A stretch of DNA of 64,000 bases from an uncultured Paludibaculum sp. (GCF_963665245.1 NZ_OY762267.1:1240001-1304000); one strand, 5' to 3'. Counted from the stretch's first letter, positions 32,161 to 41,587 are shown. The notes: generated by a model not told the origin, from the sequence alone. Numbers and translations: made by a program.

Positions 32161-33333
32161 CTACTTGGCCGGAGCCGCGGCTGGAGCCTTCTTCCGCTTC
32201 TGGATGTAGTCGTGCCAGAACACGAGAATGGGGCTCGCGATGAAGATCGACGAATAGGTACCAACGATAATACCCGCAACCAGGGCGAACGCAAAGCCAT
32301 TCAGTACCGGGCCGCCAAAGAGGAGCAGCGAAATAGCCGATATGAAGGTCAGGCCCGAGGTGAGGATCGTCCGGCTCAGCGTCTGGTTGACGCTCTGATT
32401 CACGATTCCTCCGCTCAGCTCCTTCCGCGAGAGCTTCAGGGTTTCGCGGATGCGATCGAACACGACGATTGTGTCGTTCATGGAGTAGCCAACGAGGGTT
32501 AACAGCGCGGCTACCACGTTCAAGGAGATTTCCTTGTTAAAGAGCGAGAACAGGCCCAGCGTGATGATCACGTCGTGGAAGACCGCGATCACGGCCGCCA
32601 AGCCGTAGATGAACTCAAAACGGAAGGCCAAGTATACCAGCATGCCGCCCAGCGCGTAGAGGGTCGCAAGCACGGCCTTACTACGCAGTTCCGCCCCGAT
32701 CTTCGGCCCGACGACTTCGGCGCCGATGATCGAGAAGGGCGACAGGAAACACTCCTGCTTGATGACGCCGAGAACCTGGGGCGTCACGCCGGAGATGCCG
32801 TTCAGTTGATCGAGGCTGGTGAGCAACCCGGAGCGGGGCGGGGTGTTCTTGAATTCCAGAACAGTCTTCGCCAGGGCGGCAAGCTGTTCTTCATTCAGGG
32901 CCACGCCGGCGGTTTGCATGGGCCCGCGGAGACGATCGGACAAAGATTGCGCAGTGGCGTTGTTGAAGTCGAACTTTCCACCCGACTGACCGAAGCTGGA
33001 GGCCAGCGTGTCGGTGATAGCGCGGCGTTCCGCGTTGAGTTGAATCTCGTCCTTCAGTGGCGTCCCGATGATGACGGCGTTCTGCCCAGGAATCTCCTGA
33101 ACGGAGATTTCGCCCGGGATCTTGGAAGAGATTTCCGAACGGAGCTTGTCGACGGGAGGCGCAGAGGAGAACTTGACGGTGATGTTGGCGCCACCGGTGA
33201 AGTCGATGCCGTATTTGAGCCCGCCTTTGCCAATCCAACTGACAAGGCCCACGGCGGTCAGGACCAGAGAGGCCCCGATGAAGATTCCCTTTTTGCCAAG
33301 GAAATCGATGTTGGTGTTCTTAAATAGCTCCAT
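32161..33333 (-). CDS. secF: Protein translocase subunit SecF
   Basis: 390 aa, longer than E. coli SecF (323) because the first periplasmic domain is enlarged. It has the N-terminal FLGKKG, KYGIDFTGGANITVKFSS, six spans, and the conserved GYSMNDTIVVFDRIRETL (about residues 287-304) with the Asp of the proton relay, then QTLSRTILTSGLT. With SecD it uses the proton gradient to pull exported proteins through SecYEG. It follows secD by 66 bp. Confidence 0.95.
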   Translation of the reverse strand: MELFKNTNIDFLGKKGIFIGASLVLTAVGLVSWIGKGGLKYGIDFTGGANITVKFSSAPPVDKLRSEISSKIPGEISVQEIPGQNAVIIGTPLKDEIQLNAERRAITDTLASSFGQSGGKFDFNNATAQSLSDRLRGPMQTAGVALNEEQLAALAKTVLEFKNTPPRSGLLTSLDQLNGISGVTPQVLGVIKQECFLSPFSIIGAEVVGPKIGAELRSKAVLATLYALGGMLVYLAFRFEFIYGLAAVIAVFHDVIITLGLFSLFNKEISLNVVAALLTLVGYSMNDTIVVFDRIRETLKLSRKELSGGIVNQSVNQTLSRTILTSGLTFISAISLLLFGGPVLNGFAFALVAGIIVGTYSSIFIASPILVFWHDYIQKRKKAPAAAPAK

Positions 33334-33399
33334 GTACCGTACCGAACCCGGACTCCGGGAAGCACCAGCCTAGGTTGAGCTCCCCACTTTCTATCACAG

Positions 33400-35025
33400 T
33401 TATATGCCGATGCTCAACGTGGCATTCGGGCCCTTGCCGGCCATCTCCATCTGGAACAGGGCGCGGGACACAAATACTGAAGTGAACACGTTGGCCACAA
33501 GGCCGATGACCAGGGTGACCGCGAAGCCGCGCACCGCCGGTGTGCCGAACATGAACAGGAACGCGCAACTCACCACCGTCGCGACGTGAGTATCGATGAT
33601 GGTCAGGAAGGCTTTGCTGAAGCCCGTGTCGATGGCGGAGAGCACCGCCTTGCCCGTACGCAGTTCCTCGCGGATTCGTTCGAAGATCAGCACGTTCGAA
33701 TCGACCGCCATACCGATGAGAAGGATGACGCCCGCGATGCCAGGCAGCGTAAGCACCGCCTTCAGGTAGGCCAGAGCCCCGATGAGGATGATGGCATTCA
33801 GCACCAAGGCGACCGTCGCATTCACGCCGCTCATGTGGTAGTACAGCAGCATGATCGCGATGACGATCACAAGGCCGACGAGACCGGAGATGAGCCCCTG
33901 CTGGATGGAGTCGGCACCCAGCGAGGGTCCAACCGTCTGCTCCTGCAGATAGATGACACCGGCCGGCAGCGAACCGGCACGCAAGACGAGAGCGAGGTCG
34001 CTGGCATCCTGCTGCGACGAGGCGCCGGTGATGCGGCCCGAATCTTCAATGCGGCTCTGGATCACCGGAGCACTACGGACCTGGCTGTCGAGAACGATGG
34101 CCAGGCGCTGTCCCACGTTGGATTCGGTAAACTTGCCGAAGCGGCCCTTGGCGTCCTGGGCGAGAACGAACGACGTCTCCCACTTACCAAACTCGTCCTG
34201 CGCCGGCTTCGCGTCGCGGAGGTCACGGCCGGTGATGACAGGCGTCCGGGTGACGATGTACCAACCCTCATTGCCCTGATCGCCGGCGCGCGGCTGCGAG
34301 CGCAGCATTTTCGTATTCAGCGGCAGCACGCCACCGGTTTTGGCAAGGGCGTCCTGCTGGCGGGGAAACGGACCGTCCTTGACCTCGTAGAGTTCAAGCA
34401 TGGCCGCGGTCTGGAGGATGGACTTCACACGGGCGGGGTCATCCATACCGGGCAGCGAAACGAGAATCTCGCCGTCGGCGTTGGCGCCGCCACGCTCCTG
34501 AACGCTGCTCTCGGCCAGACCGAGGCCGTTGATGCGGCTCTCGATGGTGGTGCGTGAGCGTTCCAGAGTGTCCTTGGACAGGGCCAACGCCTCGGTGGGC
34601 TTCATGGTGATGCGATAGTCGGTGGAGTTCACCGGCGTGAGCACCCAGCTCGGCATCGATTCGGCGATAAGGGTGCGGAAGGCGGCCGTCTTGTCCGATG
34701 GAATCCCCTTCACGTCAATCTGGATGCTGCCGGCTTCGGCCAGGGTCTTGGGGTCGTTGTGGTCCATCGAGCCATAGTTGATGCTCTGCTTACCCAACTC
34801 TTCCTTCAGCCGCTCAATCTGCTGCACGGCCTCGGCCTTGAAGGCGTCCTGCACCTGCACCTGCAGTACCAGGAGTGTGCCACCTTTGAGGTCCAGCCCC
34901 AGACGGATGTTGTTATGCCAATTTGCGATGAGCTCGTCTTTCGACTTGGGGATCCCGACCATGCCATAGACGCAGATCAGGACCACGGCCACGATCAGGA
35001 CGGCTTTCCACTTTAGGTTCTGCAT
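33400..35025 (-). CDS. secD: Protein translocase subunit SecD
   Basis: 541 aa: N-terminal span, large periplasmic P1 domain (NIRLGLDLKGGTLLVLQVQV at about 40-59; GLGLAESSVQERG; DPARVKSILQTAA), then five spans. IGMAVDSNVLIFERIREEL (about 440) has the conserved Asp for proton transfer. GPSLGADSIQQGLISG marks the junction with TM2. It lies in yajC-secD-secF order, as in most bacteria. A paralogue fused to SecF lies 12 kb away (47262-50075). Confidence 0.96.
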   Translation of the reverse strand: MQNLKWKAVLIVAVVLICVYGMVGIPKSKDELIANWHNNIRLGLDLKGGTLLVLQVQVQDAFKAEAVQQIERLKEELGKQSINYGSMDHNDPKTLAEAGSIQIDVKGIPSDKTAAFRTLIAESMPSWVLTPVNSTDYRITMKPTEALALSKDTLERSRTTIESRINGLGLAESSVQERGGANADGEILVSLPGMDDPARVKSILQTAAMLELYEVKDGPFPRQQDALAKTGGVLPLNTKMLRSQPRAGDQGNEGWYIVTRTPVITGRDLRDAKPAQDEFGKWETSFVLAQDAKGRFGKFTESNVGQRLAIVLDSQVRSAPVIQSRIEDSGRITGASSQQDASDLALVLRAGSLPAGVIYLQEQTVGPSLGADSIQQGLISGLVGLVIVIAIMLLYYHMSGVNATVALVLNAIILIGALAYLKAVLTLPGIAGVILLIGMAVDSNVLIFERIREELRTGKAVLSAIDTGFSKAFLTIIDTHVATVVSCAFLFMFGTPAVRGFAVTLVIGLVANVFTSVFVSRALFQMEMAGKGPNATLSIGI

Positions 35026-35047
35026 GTGTTCTAGCTTTCCACTGTGA

Positions 35048-35359
35048 TTAAGACTTCTTATCCTGGTTCGCCAAGCTCGCGACCGAGCCTCGGGCGAATT
35101 GCAGTTTGACGTTGTCGGGCTTCACACGCAACACCAGAGTGTCGTCGTCGTTCAGCGCGACGATGGTGCCGACCACGCCGCCATTGGTGACCACCTGGTC
35201 ACCGGCTTTGAGCTCGGCCAACATCTTTGCTTGCTGCTTCTTCTGCCGTTGCATGGGCATGAAGAGTAGGAAGTAGAAGATCCCGAATATCAGGAGTATA
35301 GGGACGAATTGCAGCAGCGAGCTGGTCGCCGCGGGCGTCTGGAGAAGGAGGAAATTCAT
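35048..35359 (-). CDS. yajC: Preprotein translocase accessory subunit YajC
   Basis: 103 aa with one N-terminal span (FVPILLIFGIFYFLLFMPMQ), the signature RQKKQQAKMLAELKAGDQVV and GGVVGTIVAL. The ATG at 35359 is chosen because the usual N-terminus begins just before the span; an upstream TTG would add seven polar residues. It binds SecDF and SecYEG. It lies between tgt and secD as in E. coli. Confidence 0.95.
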   Translation of the reverse strand: MNFLLLQTPAATSSLLQFVPILLIFGIFYFLLFMPMQRQKKQQAKMLAELKAGDQVVTNGGVVGTIVALNDDDTLVLRVKPDNVKLQFARGSVASLANQDKKS

Positions 35360-35424
35360 TTCCGTTCCGGTGTCACCCAAAAGTTTGGACTCGATGTCTG
35401 CGACGCGCGGAACCCGCCCTGCAT

Positions 35425-36609
35425 CTAGGAGGTGTGGGCTGAGTTTGAACTGGAGGCGAGCCGGCGCGCAGTCTTCAAGAACTCGGGGAATGTCCCAAGC
35501 AAAATAGCCTCTCGCATCCGGCGCATGATGTCAAGGTAATGCGTCAGGTTGTGGAGTGTGGCTAAGGTGCTGAAGAGGATCTCCCCTGCTTGAAACAGGT
35601 GCCGCAGATAGGCCCTGGAATAGGTGGCGCAGGTATGGCACCGGCAGTTCTCATCCAGCGGCCTCGAATCTTCACGATATTGCGCTTGCTTAATGATGAC
35701 CTTGCCTTCAGACGTGAACAGATACCCATTGCGCGCATTGCGGGTAGGCATCACGCAGTCCATCATGTCGACGCCGCGAGCGACATACTCCGGCAGCTCT
35801 TCAGGAGCTCCTACACCCATCACATAACGGGGTTTGTCGACGGGCAGCAGGGGCACGGTCACCTCGGTCATCTCCATGCTGAGTTCCCGCGGTTCGCCTA
35901 CGCTTAAGCCACCCACGGCGTAACCCTCGGCTTCCAGCTCGACCAACTGTTCGACGCACTGACGGCGGAGGTCAGCATACATGGAGCCCTGCACGATCGG
36001 GAACAGGGCGTTTCTGGGCTCGCGCGACTCCATCCGCTGACGGTAGTGGCGCATGCCCCGCCCCGCCCAGCGAACTGTCATTTCCATAGACTTACGGGCT
36101 TCGGCGTGCGACGAAGGATAGTCAGTACACTCGTCCAGCATCATCATGATGTCGCTGCCCAGGGCGAGTTGGACATCGACTGTCGACTCCGGCGTGAACA
36201 GGTGCTGATCGCCATTCAGGTGGGACCGGAAGAGTACGCCCTCTTCCTTCAATTTGCGCAATTGGCTCAGCGACCAGACCTGGAATCCGCCGGAGTCAGT
36301 CAGGATGGCTCGCGGCCACTGCATGAAGCCATGCAGCCCACCGAAATTCTCGATCAACTGATGGCCCGGCCTCAGATAGAGATGGTACGTATTGCCGAGG
36401 ATGATCTTGGCGTCGAGCTCTTCCAACAGATGTTTGCGAGTCAGCCCCTTCACCGTCCCCTGCGTGCCGACTGGCATGAATACAGGGGTTTCGATGGTTC
36501 CATGGGCGGTGTGGAGCAGGCCGGCGCGGGCACCTGTTTCCGGGCAGACGGCCTGTTTTTCAAAGTGAAGCGTCTTCAAGGGGTAAACTAGATAGTTTAA
36601 CTCTCCCAT
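35425..36609 (-). CDS. tgt: tRNA-guanine transglycosylase
   Basis: Up to 394 aa; exchanges guanine-34 for a queuosine precursor in tRNAs for Asp, Asn, His and Tyr. Signatures are TPVFMPVGTQGTVKG, the nucleophile Asp region DSGGFQVWSL, VQGSMYADLR, GGLSVGEP, the second catalytic Asp in DCVMPTRNARNG, and the zinc site CRCHTCATYSRAYLRHLF. The start is uncertain. ATG at 36609 shares its bases with the cysS ATG on the other strand; a TTG at 36579 (LKTLHFEK) is an alternative. Neither has a Shine-Dalgarno. Confidence 0.93.
   Translation of the reverse strand: MGELNYLVYPLKTLHFEKQAVCPETGARAGLLHTAHGTIETPVFMPVGTQGTVKGLTRKHLLEELDAKIILGNTYHLYLRPGHQLIENFGGLHGFMQWPRAILTDSGGFQVWSLSQLRKLKEEGVLFRSHLNGDQHLFTPESTVDVQLALGSDIMMMLDECTDYPSSHAEARKSMEMTVRWAGRGMRHYRQRMESREPRNALFPIVQGSMYADLRRQCVEQLVELEAEGYAVGGLSVGEPRELSMEMTEVTVPLLPVDKPRYVMGVGAPEELPEYVARGVDMMDCVMPTRNARNGYLFTSEGKVIIKQAQYREDSRPLDENCRCHTCATYSRAYLRHLFQAGEILFSTLATLHNLTHYLDIMRRMREAILLGTFPEFLKTARRLASSSNSAHTS
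36584..36599. promoter_or_regulatory. 16-bp palindrome between tgt and cysS
   Basis: TAAACTA-GA-TAGTTTA. Each arm contains a TAGTTT hexamer that could serve as a -10 element in its own direction: 9 nt before the cysS ATG on the plus strand, 5 nt before the tgt TTG on the minus strand. No convincing -35 exists on either side, so this is only a candidate divergent control site. Confidence 0.35.
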
Positions 36610-38008
36610 GGCACTGCGGTTCTACAACACACTCACTCAGGAACTAGAAGAGTTCCAGCCTCTCGATGGCAAGACGGTGCGCATGTACACCTGCGGCCCG
36701 ACGGTTTACTCGTTCGTCCACATCGGCAACTTCCGCACGTTCTCGTTCCAGGACATCCTGCGGCGCACACTGGCGGCGCGCGGGTACACGTTGAACCACG
36801 TCATGAACATTACGGACGTGGAGGACAAGATTATCCGGAATGCCCTGGCGGCCGGACAGACCATCCAGGAGTACACGGCGCCCTATACGCAAGCGTTCAA
36901 GGACGACTCGGCCAGTCTGCGGCTACAGCAGCCCGAGCGGTGGGTGCTGGCGACCGAGCACATCCCGGAGATGGTGAGCGCGATTGAGCGGCTGGCCGTG
37001 GGCCAACACACGTACCAGAACGAAGGGTCCACCTACTTCCGCATCTCGACCTTTCCCGAGTACGGCAAGCTGTCGCACACTAACTTCAGCGGCAACATTG
37101 CCGGAGCACGGGTGGAGGTGGACGAGTACGACAAGGCCGACGCCCGTGACTTCGTGCTGTGGAAGGCGCAGAAGCCGGGCGAGCCCGCCTGGCAGACGCC
37201 GCTGGGCGAGGGGCGGCCGGGCTGGCACATTGAGTGCTCGGTGATGGCCATGAAGTACTTGGGCGAGACCATCGACATCCACACCGGCGGCGTGGATCTG
37301 GTGTTTCCGCACCACGAGAACGAGATCGCGCAATCGGAGGCCATCACCGGCAAGCGCTTCGTGCGCTACTGGCTGCACGCCGAGCACCTGATGGTGGAGG
37401 GGCAGAAGATGTCGAAGTCGCTGGGCAACTTCTACACCCTGCGCGACATCATCGAGAAGGGCTATTCACCGGAGGCCATACGCTACCTACTGGTCTCGGC
37501 GCACTATCGCAAGCAGCTCAACTTCACGTTCGAAGGGTTGAGGGGCGCGGCCGCCTCGCTCGAGCGCCTGCGCAACTTTGAGTTGCGGCTGAAGAATGAC
37601 AAGTTGCCCGAGGGCGTGAATCCTCAGGTTGAAGAGCGCACGACGGCAGCGTGGGCCGCGTTCAACAAAGGGTTGGACGACGACCTGAACACCTCGGACG
37701 CCCTGGCCGCCATTTATGAATATGTCCGCGACGCCAATACGGCGATGGACGCCGGGCAATTCCAGGCTGGGAACGCGGCCGGCGCGTTGGCTCTGTTGAC
37801 CGGATTCGACGCCATCTTCGACGTGCTGAAGCCCACGATTCAGGGCGGTGCGTTGAGCGACGCAGATATCGACGCAAAGGTGGCGGAGCGGACCAAGGCC
37901 AAGAAGGCTAAAGACTTCAAACTCGCCGACGCACTGCGCAACGAACTGCTGGAGCTGGGCATAGTTCTGGAAGACACCAAGGACGGCGTCCGCTGGAAGC
38001 GGAAGTAA
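36608..38008 (+). CDS. cysS: Cysteinyl-tRNA synthetase
   Basis: 466 aa, class I synthetase. Seen are the zinc Cys29 and HIGH-type motif (MYTCGPTVYSFVHIGNFRT), GWHIECSVMAMKYLG and GGVDLVFPHHENEIAQ with the remaining zinc ligands, and KMSKSLGNFYTLRD. The anticodon-binding helical domain follows, ending KDGVRWKRK. No Shine-Dalgarno precedes the ATG, suggesting a leaderless or very short-leader message. Diverges from tgt; a trans-sulfuration enzyme follows 28 bp downstream, linking cysteine supply and use. Confidence 0.96.
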   Translation: MALRFYNTLTQELEEFQPLDGKTVRMYTCGPTVYSFVHIGNFRTFSFQDILRRTLAARGYTLNHVMNITDVEDKIIRNALAAGQTIQEYTAPYTQAFKDDSASLRLQQPERWVLATEHIPEMVSAIERLAVGQHTYQNEGSTYFRISTFPEYGKLSHTNFSGNIAGARVEVDEYDKADARDFVLWKAQKPGEPAWQTPLGEGRPGWHIECSVMAMKYLGETIDIHTGGVDLVFPHHENEIAQSEAITGKRFVRYWLHAEHLMVEGQKMSKSLGNFYTLRDIIEKGYSPEAIRYLLVSAHYRKQLNFTFEGLRGAAASLERLRNFELRLKNDKLPEGVNPQVEERTTAAWAAFNKGLDDDLNTSDALAAIYEYVRDANTAMDAGQFQAGNAAGALALLTGFDAIFDVLKPTIQGGALSDADIDAKVAERTKAKKAKDFKLADALRNELLELGIVLEDTKDGVRWKRK

Positions 38009-38036
38009 ACGAACCCGGCGGCCATCCTTAAGCGAT

Positions 38037-39218
38037 ATGAATATCCAAACAAAAGCTGTCCACTGTGGGGACCGGAAACAGCCGCAGAAGCAGATCCCCG
38101 TATCCACGCCAGTCCACTTCGCCGCCAGTTGGGTCTGTACGGACCAGGCGGAACAGGATCGCATCTTCGCCGCCGAGGAGAAGGGTTTCGCCTACTCGCG
38201 CTACCACAACCCGACGAACGAGGCGCTGGAAGAGCTCATCACTTCGCTGGAAAACGGGGCCGGCGCACTCGCCTGCGCCTCGGGTATGGCTGCGTTGCAG
38301 CACTCCCTCATGGCCGCGCTGATGGACCGGCGACGCAAGGTGCTGTGCGCTCGGGACGTGTACGGCGCCACCATCAAGTTGCTGATGGACGTGCTGGGGC
38401 CTTTTGGCGTTGAAACCACGTTTGTCGATACCGGCGACCTGGCATCGGTGGAACGCGCCATGGACGAAGAGAAGCCGGGCGTCCTGCTGATGGAAACGAT
38501 CTCGAACCCGCTGTTGCGGGTGAGCGATCTGCCTGCCCTGGCCGGATTGTGCGGCCAACACGGCACGGCGCTGGTCGTCGACAATACTTTCGCCTCTCCG
38601 TTGCTCGTACGGCCGCTCGAAATGGGCGCCAACATCGTCGTGCACAGTTCGACCAAGTACCTGGGCGGGCACGGCGATACGCTAGGTGGGCTCATTGTGT
38701 CCGACGCGGAGCATCTCGAGGCAGTGCGGCGACTGTCGCGCATTGTGGGCCCGGTGATGGGTCCCATGGAGTGCTTCCTGACGATGCGCGGCATTAAGAC
38801 GTTCCCGTTGCGGGTGGAACGGCAGTGCCGGAATGCGCAAGGCTTGGCCGCCTGGCTGCGCCAACAGGAGGACGTGGAGCGCGTCTACTACCCCGACGAT
38901 CCTCAGCATCCCGACGCCGAAGTGATCGCTCGCCTTCTGCCCGAGGGCCTCTATGGAGGCATGGTGAGCTTCGAACTGAAGAAGGCCGACTCGAAGGAAG
39001 GCGTATTCGAGTTTCTCGACCGCCTGCGGATGATCGTGAAAGCGACCTCGTTGGGCGACGTTCACACCATGGTGCTGTACCCCTGGATTGCCTCGCATCG
39101 CGACGTTTCACCGAGGCAGAAGCAGCGCATGGGCATCCGCGAGAACCTGGTTCGCCTGTCAGTGGGCATTGAAGCCCTGGACGACATCAAGGCAGACTTA
39201 GCTCAGGCGTTGGCCTAG
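38037..39218 (+). CDS. PLP-dependent trans-sulfuration enzyme (cystathionine gamma-synthase/lyase family)
   Basis: 393 aa of the Cys/Met metabolism family. The PLP lysine is K207 in VHSSTKYLGGHGD. Other family features are YSRYHNPTNEALEELI, ASGMAALQHSLMA and VVDNTFASPLLVRPLEMGA. MetB (synthase), MetC and CGL cannot be separated reliably by eye. Position 28 bp behind cysS suggests a role in making cysteine or homocysteine. The N-terminus MNIQTKAVHCGDRK is typical. Confidence 0.88.
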   Translation: MNIQTKAVHCGDRKQPQKQIPVSTPVHFAASWVCTDQAEQDRIFAAEEKGFAYSRYHNPTNEALEELITSLENGAGALACASGMAALQHSLMAALMDRRRKVLCARDVYGATIKLLMDVLGPFGVETTFVDTGDLASVERAMDEEKPGVLLMETISNPLLRVSDLPALAGLCGQHGTALVVDNTFASPLLVRPLEMGANIVVHSSTKYLGGHGDTLGGLIVSDAEHLEAVRRLSRIVGPVMGPMECFLTMRGIKTFPLRVERQCRNAQGLAAWLRQQEDVERVYYPDDPQHPDAEVIARLLPEGLYGGMVSFELKKADSKEGVFEFLDRLRMIVKATSLGDVHTMVLYPWIASHRDVSPRQKQRMGIRENLVRLSVGIEALDDIKADLAQALA

Positions 39219-39345
39219 ACGCAGCGGACCACGGTCAGCCCGCCTTCCAAGGGAAGATTCGTACCGCTCATTCGCAGGAGTCAGCCGGCCGCCGGAGAGA
39301 CCTAGCCCGCGGATGGCCTCCGCCTCTACAGTGGGGTCGGAGGCA

Positions 39346-39753
39346 ATGAATCTTATGCGACTAGTTCTCCCGTGTCTCGCCGTATTGGTGCTGAGCGCGG
39401 TGCCGGCCCGGCCCGCCGGCCACTGCGAGACTAACCCCGAGAGCCCATGGTGTACGGCCAAGACCATCTATGTTGATTCGAGGTCCGGTTTCATGCGGGA
39501 GACGGAGTTGGAACGAGGAATCCTCCAGATCCCCGAGTTTGCCAGGAGCGGGCTGAAGGTAACGCGAATGAGCCAAGGCGCCGATCTGGTTCTGGAGGTT
39601 CGGCGCAAGGCATTCACGTCACAGTTCACGCTGACCGTCGTCGATCAGCGCAGTCACATAGTGCTGGCCAGCGACCGCGCCAACTCCATCGGCGGACACA
39701 TCGAACCCAAGCTGGCCAAGGAGTTCGTAAAGATGCTGAAGAACTACCGCTAA
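39346..39753 (+). CDS. Small exported protein of unknown function
   Basis: 135 aa. GGAGG lies just before two in-frame ATGs (39346 and 39355); the second has better spacing but both give the same signal peptide (LVLPCLAVLVLSAVPARPAG). Mature residues include a cysteine pair (HCETNPESPWC), then KTIYVDSRSG and an alternating beta pattern ending LAKEFVKMLKNYR. It resembles small acidobacterial proteins whose function I do not know. Its stop overlaps the convergent GHL gene by 4 bp. Confidence 0.7.
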   Translation: MNLMRLVLPCLAVLVLSAVPARPAGHCETNPESPWCTAKTIYVDSRSGFMRETELERGILQIPEFARSGLKVTRMSQGADLVLEVRRKAFTSQFTLTVVDQRSHIVLASDRANSIGGHIEPKLAKEFVKMLKNYR

Positions 39754-40874
39754 GCGCGTGCCTTTTCCGAAGCCGATTTGAGCACCTGCAAACGCTCGTC
39801 GGTCAGACCGTTCTCGGCGAAGATCGACACGCCACCCGCGCCCGCCCGCAATGCCTGGGTGATTGTTTCGGCGAATTCGGTGTCCTTCATGCCCCCCAGG
39901 AACAGCCCGCTGTAGAGTGGCTTCCTGGCGGCGTGGACCCCTTCCGCTGTCATCTTGCCCACCCACTGGGGCGTCTCCTGGTAGAACGAGTGATAGAGCA
40001 TGGGTAGGAAGGCGTCGAGCTTCCAGCGGCCCCAGTCCTGCCGCACGTTGAGGCGCGCCAGGCTTGGACCGGGAAACACGGCGGCGGTGATCTGCTTTTT
40101 TCCGGCGCGCGCGGCGGGAACGAGGTAGCCGTTGACAAGTCCGGTGACCATCTCGAGGCGGAACTGAAACCACTTCCCGTCGAGCTTGGCATCCATCTTC
40201 TGCATCGGGTCGGCGCCATAGCGCTTCTTGAACTCGCCGCGTTCGTACTCGGTGTAGCCGTAGTCGTACTCAGGAAACACGTGGTCCTGCACGATATTGT
40301 ATTTCTTCCACAGACCACTGGGCAGAATGGCGTCTGGGTGGCGAATGTAGTCGAGGTGAATGCCGGTCAGTTCGGGGATCGAAGCCAATTCCTTGACGGT
40401 CGCCTGCACCCACTCGCGCGCCTCCGGACGGCCGGGATCGAGGAACTTGTAGTACGGCACGTAGGCCGGCTTGTCCGCCGCAGATTCGCCCTTGGCGTTC
40501 ACGTTGTACCAGTCGGGATGCGCCTTGACCATGTCCGGAATCATGCAAGGCATAGCCCACATCCAGGCGTGGACTTCGAGTCCTGCTGCCTTGGCTAGAG
40601 GTAGTAGCATCCCGAGCCAGTCCTGCTTCACCGGCAGGTGGGTGCTGGCGAAGAATGCCTCGCGGCCCGCGTAGACTTCAGGCAGGATCGCCTGGATCCC
40701 CGCGGCGCGCAGCTTCTCGAAACGAGATTTCCACTGGTCGAGTGTGGGCCGGGTATTGGTCGGGATCCAGGCCCAGTTCTTGACGCCTGCCTTTGCGGGT
40801 TTGGCATCGATGGACGAGAGCGTCGCGGCAGCCGCGAAACTCCGTTGAATGAAAGATCTTCGATTCACGTTCAT
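39750..40874 (-). CDS. Exported GHL10-type putative glycoside hydrolase
   Basis: 374 aa with a Tat signal (NRRSFIQRSFAAAATL). A TIM-barrel follows: GIQAILPEVYAGREAF, then VHAWMWAMPCMIPDM, then ELTGIHLDYIRHPD (about residues 175-190) with the acidic residues expected at strand ends. DUF187/GHL10 proteins such as the YngK group share this layout. Substrate unknown. It probably shares a transcript with the cyclophilin lipoprotein gene, whose stop is 27 bp upstream of its ATG. Confidence 0.72.
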   Translation of the reverse strand: MNVNRRSFIQRSFAAAATLSSIDAKPAKAGVKNWAWIPTNTRPTLDQWKSRFEKLRAAGIQAILPEVYAGREAFFASTHLPVKQDWLGMLLPLAKAAGLEVHAWMWAMPCMIPDMVKAHPDWYNVNAKGESAADKPAYVPYYKFLDPGRPEAREWVQATVKELASIPELTGIHLDYIRHPDAILPSGLWKKYNIVQDHVFPEYDYGYTEYERGEFKKRYGADPMQKMDAKLDGKWFQFRLEMVTGLVNGYLVPAARAGKKQITAAVFPGPSLARLNVRQDWGRWKLDAFLPMLYHSFYQETPQWVGKMTAEGVHAARKPLYSGLFLGGMKDTEFAETITQALRAGAGGVSIFAENGLTDERLQVLKSASEKARA

Positions 40875-40901
40875 GGCATTCGTCCTGGTGCTCCCGCGCG
40901 C

Positions 40902-41546
40902 CTAGCGCACCACTTTGGCCCGCAGGATCTTGTCGAGCCTGGGGAAACGCGCGTCCAGATAGTTGTTGCCTTCGGTGAGGATACGGGTGGCGTTCGGGCC
41001 TCGCCCTGGTGGTTCCCACTCGCCATAGCCGGAGTAGAGTTTCTCGAAGACATCCAGACCGAGGGTCACCTTGCCGAAAGGTGCGAAGCCGTCCTTGTCC
41101 AGATCGGAATTGTCCTTGAGATTGACGAACATCTGCGTGCGGCGCGAGCGTTTGCCCCCCTGCGCGAAGGAGATGGTGCCCTTCATGTTCTTCTGCTTCA
41201 CCGGGTCATCGTCCACGGGTGTCGCACTCAACATGGAGTTGGTCTGCGGGTCGCCCGAGAGGCCGAACTGCGCGATGAAGCCGGGCCGGACACGGAAGAA
41301 CCGCGTGTCGTTGAAGAAGCCGGTGTTCACCAGCATCCAGAAGCGGGCCGCACCGATGGGCGCCCAGTCTTTGTGAACCTCGACGACGAACGAGCCCTTG
41401 GAGGTGTCAAACAGCACCTTGTAGACGTCGGGCATGGGCTGGTCTTTTAATGGAACCGAAGAAGTGACCTTCTTCGAAGGTGGGGCGGGTTTGTCGCCGC
41501 AGGAGACGAGCAGGAGGCAAGCCGCGAGGCACGGCAGATAACGCAT
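40902..41546 (-). CDS. Cyclophilin-type peptidyl-prolyl isomerase, lipoprotein
   Basis: 214 aa. A lipobox LLVSC places the lipid anchor at Cys16. The cyclophilin fold shows GSFVVEVHKDWAPIGAARFW, GFFNDTRFFRVRPGFIAQFG (the F-x-R active-site region), FVNLKDNSDLDKDGFAPFG and VFEKLYSGYGE. It should assist folding of exported proteins in the periplasm. The family's usual Q in 'QGGD' is replaced by FGLSGDPQT, so catalytic strength may be altered. Confidence 0.88.
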   Translation of the reverse strand: MRYLPCLAACLLLVSCGDKPAPPSKKVTSSVPLKDQPMPDVYKVLFDTSKGSFVVEVHKDWAPIGAARFWMLVNTGFFNDTRFFRVRPGFIAQFGLSGDPQTNSMLSATPVDDDPVKQKNMKGTISFAQGGKRSRRTQMFVNLKDNSDLDKDGFAPFGKVTLGLDVFEKLYSGYGEWEPPGRGPNATRILTEGNNYLDARFPRLDKILRAKVVR

Positions 41547-41587
41547 GCCGCCATTATTTCATTTCGCCGGGTTCGCTTTGCGCGGCC

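Noticed and set aside
38009..38036. Possible SAM or T-box riboswitch before the trans-sulfuration gene
   Set aside because: Only 28 bp separate it from cysS, too short for a riboswitch, and no hairpin is visible.
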